Assembly (NCBI RefSeq): GCF_018986435.1
Contig: NZ_JAHMIN010000002.1
Span: 183,438 to 247,437 of the forward strand
Length of the DNA: 64,000 nt
Origin: Hahella sp. HN01
GTDB taxonomy: Bacteria > Pseudomonadota > Gammaproteobacteria > Pseudomonadales > Oleiphilaceae
Reading direction: 5' to 3'
The first letter of the stretch is position 1; the number at the start of each line of letters is the position of its first letter. The notes below the pieces were generated by a model that worked only from the letters and a program-made list of their open reading frames with translations, was not told where the DNA came from and did not search any database. This document shows positions 34,294 to 43,461 of this stretch, piece by piece. A program made the position numbers and the translations under genes.

Positions 34294-36231
34294 CTACCAC
34301 AAATCCAGTTGCACGCCATCGCCGGAGGCTGCGTCCGGTGGATTATCCGCGTTGGGTTCGTTCGGCGCCGAATCGCCCCAGATTCTGCGGGCGAGTCCGG
34401 ACATCCTCTGTGTGGGGCGCTTGATGGACTTGATCAACAGGTGACGCGGCCCCCATACGCTGATCCTTTTCCTGGCGCGAGTGACGCCCGTGTATAGCAA
34501 CTCCCGCGTCAGCACCGGTTGATCGGTTTCAGGCAGCGCCACCACGCAATGGTCGAATTCAGATCCCTGACTTTTGTGTATCGTCATGGCGTAGACCGTT
34601 TCATGCGCGGGCAGGCGGTATAAAGGAATGCTGCGCAGGGGGCCGTCAGCGTCCGGGAACCAGGCGCGCAGTTGCCCCGACGCCGGATCACGCCAGATCA
34701 GGCCCACATCGCCGTTAAACAAGCCCAGACTATAATCGTTGCGGGTCACCATGATGGGGCGGCCGTGGTAGTGCAGTTGGTAACGCGGAGCCAGGCCTTT
34801 GCGCTGCAGCGCGGACTCCACCCACTGATTGATTTCCTGCACGCCGCCATGGCCTTCCTTCACGGCGCAGAGAATGCGGAAGCGATTCATGGCGTCCAGG
34901 GCGGTTTCCACCGAATCGGCTTTGAAGCAAGGCTCGTAGGCGTTGGCGGCGGTTTGCTGGATGATTGCCTGCAGTTGCGACGGCGGCAGGTTTTCCCAGT
35001 CCGCGTCTTCGAATTCCGGCTGTTTGAATACCTGCAGAGCCGCTTCCGGATCGCCGGCGTTGATCGCCTGCGCCAGTCGGCCGATGCCGCTACGGGCGTG
35101 AAAACGATGACTCACTTCCAGACGGATGACGCAGTCCGCCACTGGCGCGGCTTCCTTGTCAGCCGGGTAGGGCGGCGTCAGGCCAAGCTGGCTCAGGTAG
35201 TCCGCCATATCCGGGCTGACGCCGGCGGCGCTTCGTTGCGAGCAGATGTCGCCAATGACGCTGCCGGCTTCCACGGAGGCGAGCTGTTCGCTGTCGCCCA
35301 GCAACATCAGGCGGGCATGGGGAGGCAGCGCCTCCACGGTGCGCAGCATCATCGCCAGATCCACCATCGACACTTCATCTATCAATAGTAAATCCACAGG
35401 CAGCGGGTGGCCGGCGTGATGCACGAAGCCTTTGCCGTCGCCCCGTACTTTGAGCAAGCGATGCAAGGTGTAGGCGGTATCTGGAATACGCTCGGGACGA
35501 GGCAGGCGTTCCGCCAACTGCAATTTGGCGTTGCGGATAGACTCCATCAGGCGTGCGGCGGCTTTGCCCGTCGGCGCCGCCAGGGCGATGCGCAGAGGCG
35601 GGTCGGCGAGTTCTCCCAACATGCCCAGCAGTTTGGCCACGGTGGTGGTTTTGCCGGTGCCGGGACCACCGACAATGGCGGTAAAGCCCTGACGGCAGGC
35701 CACGGCTGCGGCGATAGCCTGGCGATCCTCTGCTTCAACGGAAGGAAAAAAGCGCAGCAACGCCTGGCGTACTTTTTCTGGTGGAAAAGAGACGTGATTC
35801 AGGATGCGTTGTTGCAGCCGATCCGCGAGCTGGCGCTCATATTCGAAGTAGCGGGCCAGATAGAAGCAGTTACGGTCGTCAAGCACGCACGGGCTGATCG
35901 GGCCCGCCTCGCCGACTTCTGCGTCCGCCTGGGTCAGGCCGCTGGCAAGCAGCGCTTCGCGCCATAATGTGAGGGATGGAGCGATAAAGGCGCGTATGTC
36001 CTCTTCCGCGGAGTCCGGCCATAACGAGCGGCCGGCGTATTGCGACAGGTCCAGACAGGTGTGGCCATTGGCCAGGGCGTTGGAGGTCAGCGCTACGGTC
36101 AGCGCCAGCAGCTCCCGTTGTTCTTCTGTCGCCGACATCGCCATATCGGCAAACTGATGGCCAAGATAATAGTCCAGTGGCCGCAGCAGGTTACTTTGGC
36201 GGGCGGCGTCAATCAGATGGGCGATGCTCAT
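34294..36231 (-). CDS. recD: Exodeoxyribonuclease V alpha subunit RecD
   Basis: A 645-aa SF1 helicase subunit. Walker A GGPGTGKTTT and LLIDEVSMVDLAM (Walker B) mark the helicase; AMTIHKSQGSEFDH and LYTGVTRARKRI are typical late motifs. RecD is the fast 5'-3' motor of RecBCD and takes part in regulating Chi recognition. It is slightly longer than E. coli RecD (608 aa). It is the last gene of the recCBD unit; the recB stop overlaps its start by 4 bp. Confidence 0.95.
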   Translation of the reverse strand: MSIAHLIDAARQSNLLRPLDYYLGHQFADMAMSATEEQRELLALTVALTSNALANGHTCLDLSQYAGRSLWPDSAEEDIRAFIAPSLTLWREALLASGLTQADAEVGEAGPISPCVLDDRNCFYLARYFEYERQLADRLQQRILNHVSFPPEKVRQALLRFFPSVEAEDRQAIAAAVACRQGFTAIVGGPGTGKTTTVAKLLGMLGELADPPLRIALAAPTGKAAARLMESIRNAKLQLAERLPRPERIPDTAYTLHRLLKVRGDGKGFVHHAGHPLPVDLLLIDEVSMVDLAMMLRTVEALPPHARLMLLGDSEQLASVEAGSVIGDICSQRSAAGVSPDMADYLSQLGLTPPYPADKEAAPVADCVIRLEVSHRFHARSGIGRLAQAINAGDPEAALQVFKQPEFEDADWENLPPSQLQAIIQQTAANAYEPCFKADSVETALDAMNRFRILCAVKEGHGGVQEINQWVESALQRKGLAPRYQLHYHGRPIMVTRNDYSLGLFNGDVGLIWRDPASGQLRAWFPDADGPLRSIPLYRLPAHETVYAMTIHKSQGSEFDHCVVALPETDQPVLTRELLYTGVTRARKRISVWGPRHLLIKSIKRPTQRMSGLARRIWGDSAPNEPNADNPPDAASGDGVQLDLW

Positions 36232-39200
36232 GTCGGTTCCCCCTGCAGAATCTCAGCAAACGCTGTCACCGCCGCCTGGGAGGGACGATCGAAAAATACG
36301 CCTAATTCTGGTTGGTTCTGACTGTGCATGCCCCGCAAAAACAAGTAATACACGCCGCCAAAGTGGGTGTCGTAATCGTAGTTGGGCAAGCTGCGTTGCA
36401 GGTAGCGATGCAGCGCCAGCGTATAGATCAGGTACTGCAGATCATAGCGGTGCGCGAGTATTTCGTTGTGTAGATTTTCCGGGGCGTAGCTCTCGCGTTT
36501 TTCTCCCAGCCAACTGCCTTTGTAATCGACGATATAGAAGCGTCCTTCATGCTGGAAGGTGAGGTCGATAAAGCCGTGCATCAGCCCCTCATTCGAGGCG
36601 ACGTTCAGATTAACCGGCGTTTCTGAGGCGGAGTAGTCCGCGAGGAAGCGCGCAAGCCGCGTTTGCTGAATCAGCGTCACGGGGAACAAGAACTCCATTT
36701 CCACCTGCATATTGGCCTTGTCCAGTTGCGACAGCGCAAAGGGCTCGGCGCCGGTTATGCTGAGCGGGGTGTTCACCACCTGCCATAACTGTTCCGCCAC
36801 GCAGGCCACCCACTCTTCGCCAAAGCCGTGTTGTTGCAGGCTGTGGCTGGTGAGTTCATGCAACACCTCGGCGTTTTCCGCCTGAAACGGCATATTCTCC
36901 AGAATATGGTGGAAACACTGACCCGCCCAGGCGCCTTTGGGAAACTGAAAAATATCGCTGACGTCCGGCTGCAGGCGGGGTTGTACTTCCTGCAAAGGCG
37001 CAGCCTCGTCCAAAGGTTCTTCGTGATGGCGGCCGCCGCCACCGGCGGCCAGCTGCGAATAACTGGAGAGACGCCAGTTTTGTTCGATTGTGCGCTGGGC
37101 GGAGCGCGCCCGCCACTGACCGGCGCCTTCGCCGGGATGATGGCGCTGATGCACTGGCTCAGGAGCGGGGCTCCAGCAGAAGTCCGTCTGCGCGGCAAGG
37201 CGAGTCAGAGGCTCGGCAAGTTGTGTATCGTCCAGGTTTTTCAGGGACGTCAGCCAGTCGGTCAGATTGTCCGTCGCGTCGCCATAAAGCAGCCACGCCA
37301 TAGCGGCGTACTGGAACTCATTCACGGCGCCCCAGGCCCAGACGCACAGTTGTTTGGCCCGGGTCAGCGCGACGTAAAGCAGACGCAGATCTTCCGCCAA
37401 ACGCTCCCGCTCCGCCTGCTCCTGTAAGCGGTCGCCGCCGCTGAGATCGAGCACCAGTCGGTGCTCCCGCTCGGGGTCATGACACATCAGATAATCGTCT
37501 TTGCCGCTGCGGCCGAATCCCAGAAAAGGCAGAAACACCAATGGGTATTCGAGGCCTTTGGAACTGTGGATGGTGACGATTTTCACCAGCGCCTCGTCGC
37601 TTTCCAGGCGTAACTGATGGTCATCGCCGCGCCCGTCCGCCTGTTCCAATTGTCCTTGATACCAGGCCAGCAGGCGTTCGGGCGTGGGGTAGTCGCGTCC
37701 GGCCTGTTGCAACAGCTCCGCCAGCTGCAACAGGTTGGTGAGGCGGCGCTCGCCTTCCGGCAGGCCCAGTAGTCTGGCGGCGACGCTAAAGGTTTGCAGC
37801 CATTTCTGAAACATGGGCATGAAGCCGGCGTCCTGCCACTCCTCTCGCAACTGGTGCAATGAGGTCAGCATGTTTTCCCAGCGCTGTTCGTCCCGCGCCA
37901 GCGTCTCCAGCTCCGCCGCAGTCCATCCCCAGCTCAGGGTCACCAGCGCTGCGCGCAGGCGGCGTTCGTCATTAGGCTCCAGTAAGGCGCGCAACAGGCG
38001 AAGCAGATCGGTGGCCTCTTCGCTTTGATAGACGCTTTCCCGAGTCAGAAACACGCTGCTGACGCCGACGGCGGACAGCTTTTCCGACATGATGCGGGCC
38101 TGATTGTTATCCCGCACCAGTACTGCGATATCGCCGGCGCTGAGCGGGCGCTCGCCCAGACGGGCGCGTCCGCATTCTCCCAGGTTGAGCCAGTTGGCGA
38201 TTTCACTGGCGGTAATTTGCGCCAGCTGAGGGCGCGCCTGATCTTTACTGATGGCTTTGCCGCCGTCTTCCCGGCCGAGCAGCCAGGCCTGCAATGGTGT
38301 CACAGGGACGCCGTCCAGGGTCAGGACGGAGGCGTCAGCGGCGCCGGCGGCCTGCACGGGAATGAATTCGATATCGCCGGCGAACAGAAACGGATTGGCG
38401 CACTGTTCGAATAATCCATTGACCGCCGCCACCAGCTCTTTACGGGAGCGCCAGTTGGTGTCCATGGTGTAGCGGTTATCCTGAGGCGTGCGCTGTTTGG
38501 CTTGCAGGTAGGCGTAAATATCCGCGCCCCGGAAGCTGTAAATCGCCTGCTTGGGGTCGCCGATCATAAACAGGGTGGCGTTATTGTCGGCGGCGTCATA
38601 TAAGGAGGAAAAGATACGATACTGGGACGGGTCGGTATCCTGGAATTCGTCAATCAGGGCGACCGGATAGCGGCGTTGCAGCGCCAGGCGCAACTGGGGA
38701 CCGGTGGCGGCTTCGAGGGCGTCTTTGAGACTGCCGATCAGGTCATCGAAGCCCAGTATTTCCGCCTGGGTTTTCAGGCGTCGTAAAACATCTCTGAAGG
38801 TGGTCAGCGTAGCGCCCACCAGCCAGGCGTCCAACTGCGCCTGTTGGCTCAGAAACTGGTCCAGGGCGGTGAAGAAGACATGCTGTGGCGCGCCAAGACC
38901 TTTGTCCGCCGCTTTTTTCAGCACGGATGCGTCAAGGACGCTCTGGCTGAACAGAGCTGCGGCGGGCGGCAGCGTCAATTGTTCTTCCGTGCGACTCCAG
39001 ATAGTGAGGCTGAGAGCCGCATCGTTCAGTTTGTCTTCCCGGTAAGTTTTCTCCGCGCGACCGAGAATTTTGTTCTCCGCCGCTTCCCGTACAGCAGTGA
39101 TGAGTTCGTCGCCTTGTTGGCGCCATTGGGCTTTGAGTTCGACGGCCAGATTGCTGAGGGTTTCTGGCTCCACATCCGGGTGGATCAGTTCCAGATCGCT

Positions 39201-39773
39201 TTGCGCCAGATAACTGCGCAGTCCATTCAGCATCTCCGCCGGCTCGCCCCACTTGGCTTGCGCCAGCTCCGCCAGCAACCGGTCGGGATAGAACAGCTTG
39301 CGCCAGGTGTCCTCCGCCGCTTGTTGCAACAACGGGCCCAGGTCTTCCTGCAGACGCAGATCAAACAGGAGTCCGCTTTCGAATGCGTTGTCCTGCAGGG
39401 CGCGCTGGCAGAAACCGTGAATGGTGAAAATGGACGCCTCGTCCATGTTTAACAGCGCCTGCTGCAACAGGGCGAGAGCGTCCTCGTTGCGTTCCGGATC
39501 GCGCCAGGGCGCCAGCCATTCTGGTGCTTCCGCTTCCTGCGGCGCCTGCAAGGTCTGCATGACTTCGCGGATACGCTGACGAATCCGCGTGCGCAGCTCT
39601 TCCGTGGCGGCGCGAGTAAAGGTAACCACCAGAATCTGCCTGACGTCGAGCTGGCGCTCCAGCAGCAGACGCAGATACAAGGTGGTGATGGTGTAGGTTT
39701 TCCCGGTGCCGGCGCTGGCTTCGATGAGCTGCACGCCCTGCAGGGGAATGGCGATCGGGTCCAGCGGCCTCAT
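36228..39773 (-). CDS. recB: Exodeoxyribonuclease V beta subunit RecB
   Basis: A 1181-aa helicase-nuclease, close to the 1180 aa of E. coli RecB. The N-terminal ASAGTGKTYTI is Walker A and VALIDEFQDTDPSQY is Walker B; KIVTIHSSKGLEYPLVFLP lies in the helicase 2 region. The C-terminal nuclease domain has MHGFIDLTFQHEGRFY and IVDYKGSWLG, the latter carrying the catalytic Asp and Lys. With RecC and RecD it forms the RecBCD complex that resects double-strand breaks and degrades foreign linear DNA. ATG 39773 overlaps the recC stop (ATGA); an in-frame ATG at 39788 is rejected. Confidence 0.95.
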   Translation of the reverse strand: MRPLDPIAIPLQGVQLIEASAGTGKTYTITTLYLRLLLERQLDVRQILVVTFTRAATEELRTRIRQRIREVMQTLQAPQEAEAPEWLAPWRDPERNEDALALLQQALLNMDEASIFTIHGFCQRALQDNAFESGLLFDLRLQEDLGPLLQQAAEDTWRKLFYPDRLLAELAQAKWGEPAEMLNGLRSYLAQSDLELIHPDVEPETLSNLAVELKAQWRQQGDELITAVREAAENKILGRAEKTYREDKLNDAALSLTIWSRTEEQLTLPPAAALFSQSVLDASVLKKAADKGLGAPQHVFFTALDQFLSQQAQLDAWLVGATLTTFRDVLRRLKTQAEILGFDDLIGSLKDALEAATGPQLRLALQRRYPVALIDEFQDTDPSQYRIFSSLYDAADNNATLFMIGDPKQAIYSFRGADIYAYLQAKQRTPQDNRYTMDTNWRSRKELVAAVNGLFEQCANPFLFAGDIEFIPVQAAGAADASVLTLDGVPVTPLQAWLLGREDGGKAISKDQARPQLAQITASEIANWLNLGECGRARLGERPLSAGDIAVLVRDNNQARIMSEKLSAVGVSSVFLTRESVYQSEEATDLLRLLRALLEPNDERRLRAALVTLSWGWTAAELETLARDEQRWENMLTSLHQLREEWQDAGFMPMFQKWLQTFSVAARLLGLPEGERRLTNLLQLAELLQQAGRDYPTPERLLAWYQGQLEQADGRGDDHQLRLESDEALVKIVTIHSSKGLEYPLVFLPFLGFGRSGKDDYLMCHDPEREHRLVLDLSGGDRLQEQAERERLAEDLRLLYVALTRAKQLCVWAWGAVNEFQYAAMAWLLYGDATDNLTDWLTSLKNLDDTQLAEPLTRLAAQTDFCWSPAPEPVHQRHHPGEGAGQWRARSAQRTIEQNWRLSSYSQLAAGGGGRHHEEPLDEAAPLQEVQPRLQPDVSDIFQFPKGAWAGQCFHHILENMPFQAENAEVLHELTSHSLQQHGFGEEWVACVAEQLWQVVNTPLSITGAEPFALSQLDKANMQVEMEFLFPVTLIQQTRLARFLADYSASETPVNLNVASNEGLMHGFIDLTFQHEGRFYIVDYKGSWLGEKRESYAPENLHNEILAHRYDLQYLIYTLALHRYLQRSLPNYDYDTHFGGVYYLFLRGMHSQNQPELGVFFDRPSQAAVTAFAEILQGEPT

Positions 39774-42700
39774 GCGGGCGCCTCCCAATGCTCCAGCGCG
39801 GGCTCCCAGATGCTTTCCGCCAGCGCCACGAAGCGCTCGTTCAAGGTTTCCGCTTCAAAGCGCCACACCAGAAAATGGTGCGCGTCCGCCAGTTCGCCCG
39901 GTTGCCATTCGTTGCCCAGCCAGCATTGCTGCGCGGCGTTGATGGGCTCGCTGCGACTGCGCGGATTATTCTTGGTTTCCACATACTTTAAAGAGGTCTT
40001 CGGGAAGAAGCGCACCGGTTCATTCTCACTCTGCGACAGCAGATCCATAAGCTCCGCCAGTAATTTTCTGGCCTGATCTTGCGCGACCTGACGATAATGG
40101 CCAACGCCTTGGCGGCACACCAGAAAACTGGGTCGGGCCAGAGGGTCGGCAGTGACGCTGCATAGCGCCAGATGCTCCAGCCATAACAACAGCATGCGGG
40201 AAGCGTTGCAGCCGGCGGTAGTCAGATGCAGCAGGCCGCGCGGGCCAATACCGGCCACTGCACCGCGCAACGGCAGTCCTGATTTTTCCGGGGTAATTTC
40301 AATACGGTCCTTGCCATAGAGTTCACGGGCCTGCTCGCGCAGCGCTTCCAGTTGTTGCCGCGTCTGCTTGCGGCTGATGGCGCCGACAGCGCCGCCGGGC
40401 AGCAGCCCCTTGGCCTCCAGATAGCTTTCCGCCTCTTCGTCCGTCGCCGCGTTCATCAGTTCCTGCAGCCAAAGCTCTTTCACCTGAAAGCCATGCAGAC
40501 CGCCCAGGTCGAAAGGTTCCCGGTCCTGAGTCAGATCACTGGCGTCCAGCAATATATTGAGCCGCTGCTGTACGAAGTAGCGGGTGGGGTTGCGTAGAAA
40601 ACGTCGCAGACTGTCCAGCTCAACCGGATGCTCTGCGGAAAACGGCTCCCGTTCCCGGGACGGCAGCGCTTCCGGGCAGAACGCCTGATACTCCTGCTTG
40701 CTGTGGCGACCGTGCAGGGCGGGCAGCCATTCTGACTGATAGCTGAAGTGGCCGCCGTCGGCAGTAAAGTAATGCGGGCTGAAGGGTTGCAGTGGATGTT
40801 CGGTCAGAATGCGCTCCATGGCCGCCTCACCGCCTTGTTCCTGAATCGTATCCAGCAGCTCGCTGAGAATGACCGAGGGCGCGCACTCGCTGTTGTCGCG
40901 GATGCTGCGCCCGACATAACTCAGATAAAACACGTCGCGGGCGGCCAGTAGGGCTTCCAGAAACAGGAAGCGGTCTTCTTCGCGACGGGCGCGGTCGCCT
41001 TTGCGAGGATACGCGGCGATCAAATCGAAGCCCGGCTGCGTCTGGCGGCGCGGGAACTGATCATGGTTCAACCCCAGAACGGCGACCACCCGAAAGGGAA
41101 TACTGCGCATAGGCACCATGGCGCAGAAGGTCACTGCGCCGGTGAGGAAACTCTGACGCCGTAACGGGCTGTCCAGACGCCGACGCAGATCCTGTTTCAC
41201 CACCGCCAGCGGCAAGGGTTGATCGAAGCCAGCGGTCTGGGTTTCCTGCAGCCACTCCTGCACCGCCTCGCGGGCGACCTGCAGCGCCTGCTCTTCATCC
41301 CGATCAGGGTCGAACAGATCGTTCATCCAACTGTGCAGGAGGTCCGCCCATTGCTGCGGCGTCTGGCCACGGGAGATCTGCGCGCGCCAGCGCGCCAGGG
41401 TATCGATCAGTTGCGACAGCGCGCCCAGGCTGTCCGCATCGCCGCCCTGGATATGAGGATAGGGGGCGACATCCTGATACATCTGCATCGCGTCGGGCAG
41501 GGCGAAGCCCAGCAGCAGGCGTTTGATGCCGGCTTTCCAACTGAACTGATCGGCGCAGTCGACGCCGTAGGCCTGCTGCGATTCGCCGTCCAGTCCCCAG
41601 CGAATGGACGCCTCATGCAGCCATTGGCGCAGGCGCGATAATAATTCTTCATCCAGCCCGAAGCGGCGTCCCACGGCGGGAATTTCCAGCAGGCCGAGCA
41701 CTTCCGAGGCGGTGAAACGGCCCGGCAATAAGTCGAACAATTGCAGTACCGACTGCACCAGATTGAAGTCGCTGTAGCGGCTCAGGTCGGCGAGCGACCA
41801 GGGAATGCGGCGCGGACCTTCCTGCGCGCCGAATACGGCTTCAACCAGCGGCGCGTACTGTCCGATATCCGGCGTCATCACCACGATATCCCGGGGGGAC
41901 AGGCTGTGATCGGTTTGCAGCAGATCCATCAGTTGATCGTACAGCACCTCCACTTCGCGTAAGGCGCTGTGGCATAGATGCACTTGCAGAGAGCGGTCGT
42001 CAGCGGCGCTTTCTGGCCATGGCTCCTGACGCAGGTCGAAAACGTCCGCCTGCAGGCGTTGCAGCAAGGTTTGCGGCGGCGCGGGGGGGACGTAGCAGTC
42101 GGCTTCCGTGACGGACACGTCCTGCAGCACATCCAGATAATCCCGCAGCGGTTTGCCCCAGGAGGCCAGCAGTCGATGGCCTTCGTCGTACAGCCCGGAG
42201 ACTTCCGCGCCATCGCGGGTGCGAATGCGGCTGATGTCCTTGCGGGAGGCGATGTCGCCCCAGTAATGCTCCGTGGGGTTCCATTGATACATATGCACTT
42301 CTATATGGCGTGCGGTGTTCTGCAGCACGTCCAGATACGCCGGGGCCATATAGGGAACGCCAAAGACAAACAGGCGCGGCGGCAGCTTATCCACATGCTG
42401 CGGCAGCTGCTCCGCCAGCTCCTGCAATACGCGGGCGCGGTGGGGCGCCTCGCTGTCACGGGTCAGGCCGCGCCACAGCTCAATCTGCCAGGCGTGTTCG
42501 CTGGCGCTGGCTTCAGTGGGCAGGCCTTGCTCCCATTCGGATAACCAGTCCGGGCGATACATCAGATAGTGGTCAAAGACATCGGCGATGCGTTGGCTCA
42601 GCTGATAATTACGCAGCAGATCCGGCGACTTGCGATCCGGGCCGGTGTGGAGATAACGATGCAGGGCGTCGAATTCGCCGCTGTCTGGAAGCGTAGGCGC

Positions 42701-42991
42701 GAGCTGCATCAAACGCCAGGTCAGAATGGATTTGTCGAAGGGGTGCAGCTCCGGCAAGTCGTCCCGGCACAGTCGCGCCAGCCGCCAGATCAATTGCGCC
42801 GGCAGTTGAAACTCCAGGTTGGCGGCGACGCCGTTGAGTTCCGCCAGTTGCTGGCTCAGCCAGCGGCTCATGCCTTGGCTTTGCACAATTAATATGTCGC
42901 TTTGCAACGGGTTCGCCTTGGGACGCGCCAAGGCGTCGGCGAGCAGTGCGAGCAGCTGTTCCTGACGGTTGCTGTAGTAGATTTTCAGCAT
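39770..42991 (-). CDS. recC: Exodeoxyribonuclease V gamma subunit RecC
   Basis: A 1073-aa RecC, slightly shorter than E. coli RecC (1122 aa). Recognised by the N-terminal MLKIYYSNRQEQLLALLADA and segments such as LIVQSQGMSRWLSQQLAELN, LFVFGVPYMAPAYLDVL, SLADLSRYSDFNLVQSVLQL and VTFCAMVPMRSIPFRVVAVL. RecC lacks enzyme activity but splits the duplex and holds the channel that reads Chi. The Chi sequence of this organism cannot be inferred here. It is the first gene of the recC-recB-recD unit. Confidence 0.95.
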   Translation of the reverse strand: MLKIYYSNRQEQLLALLADALARPKANPLQSDILIVQSQGMSRWLSQQLAELNGVAANLEFQLPAQLIWRLARLCRDDLPELHPFDKSILTWRLMQLAPTLPDSGEFDALHRYLHTGPDRKSPDLLRNYQLSQRIADVFDHYLMYRPDWLSEWEQGLPTEASASEHAWQIELWRGLTRDSEAPHRARVLQELAEQLPQHVDKLPPRLFVFGVPYMAPAYLDVLQNTARHIEVHMYQWNPTEHYWGDIASRKDISRIRTRDGAEVSGLYDEGHRLLASWGKPLRDYLDVLQDVSVTEADCYVPPAPPQTLLQRLQADVFDLRQEPWPESAADDRSLQVHLCHSALREVEVLYDQLMDLLQTDHSLSPRDIVVMTPDIGQYAPLVEAVFGAQEGPRRIPWSLADLSRYSDFNLVQSVLQLFDLLPGRFTASEVLGLLEIPAVGRRFGLDEELLSRLRQWLHEASIRWGLDGESQQAYGVDCADQFSWKAGIKRLLLGFALPDAMQMYQDVAPYPHIQGGDADSLGALSQLIDTLARWRAQISRGQTPQQWADLLHSWMNDLFDPDRDEEQALQVAREAVQEWLQETQTAGFDQPLPLAVVKQDLRRRLDSPLRRQSFLTGAVTFCAMVPMRSIPFRVVAVLGLNHDQFPRRQTQPGFDLIAAYPRKGDRARREEDRFLFLEALLAARDVFYLSYVGRSIRDNSECAPSVILSELLDTIQEQGGEAAMERILTEHPLQPFSPHYFTADGGHFSYQSEWLPALHGRHSKQEYQAFCPEALPSREREPFSAEHPVELDSLRRFLRNPTRYFVQQRLNILLDASDLTQDREPFDLGGLHGFQVKELWLQELMNAATDEEAESYLEAKGLLPGGAVGAISRKQTRQQLEALREQARELYGKDRIEITPEKSGLPLRGAVAGIGPRGLLHLTTAGCNASRMLLLWLEHLALCSVTADPLARPSFLVCRQGVGHYRQVAQDQARKLLAELMDLLSQSENEPVRFFPKTSLKYVETKNNPRSRSEPINAAQQCWLGNEWQPGELADAHHFLVWRFEAETLNERFVALAESIWEPALEHWEAPA

Positions 42992-43461
42992 GAAGGAGGC
43001 GTAAACGGTGACAGTGAAATTGTGTGTGAGCTATTTATCATTTTCGCTAGGAGTATAAGGAAATCCAAGGATGGCTGCATGGATAAATCATTTTCCTGGT
43101 CAATCGGTCAAACCCGCGGCGTACGCCGTCTCAGCGTCGTCGTTAGATGTCCGTCCTTATATTTAATTTTGTTATAAGGATATAGTGGAAAACCGCTATA
43201 TCAAGCTGAGTTCCTATCACATATAGAGGTAAGTGCAGTCCGTTAGCGCCTGCTGTTAGGTTTTCCCAAAAAACGCCGCTCCCGCCGGTTACCCCATATC
43301 ACTGGAATAGCGACGTTGACCCAGCCGGAAACCTCTCCGCAAAAGGCCTGTAACGGCACATGGATCGAGTGCTTAGGGCTCCCCCTCACCCCCTTGGCCG
43401 TAGTCTAGCAGTAGTCCGAACTAACTTTCCGTTAACGATAACCATGAATAAGGAAAACATC
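42992..43461. other. Intergenic region between recC and the M14 peptidase
   Basis: 470 bp between divergent genes. It contains two interlocking inverted repeats: TCCTTATA (43154-43161) / TATAAGGA (43173-43180), and GATATAGTGG (43179-43188) / CCGCTATATC (43193-43202) with one mismatch and loop AAAA. No convincing tRNA or small gene was found; a 31-codon frame from 43071 has no support. Confidence 0.5.

Noticed and set aside
43071-43166. Possible 31-codon gene in the recC-M14 intergenic region
   Set aside because: Only a loose ribosome-like AAGG stretch, no hydrophobic or known motif, and it runs into the interlocking repeats.
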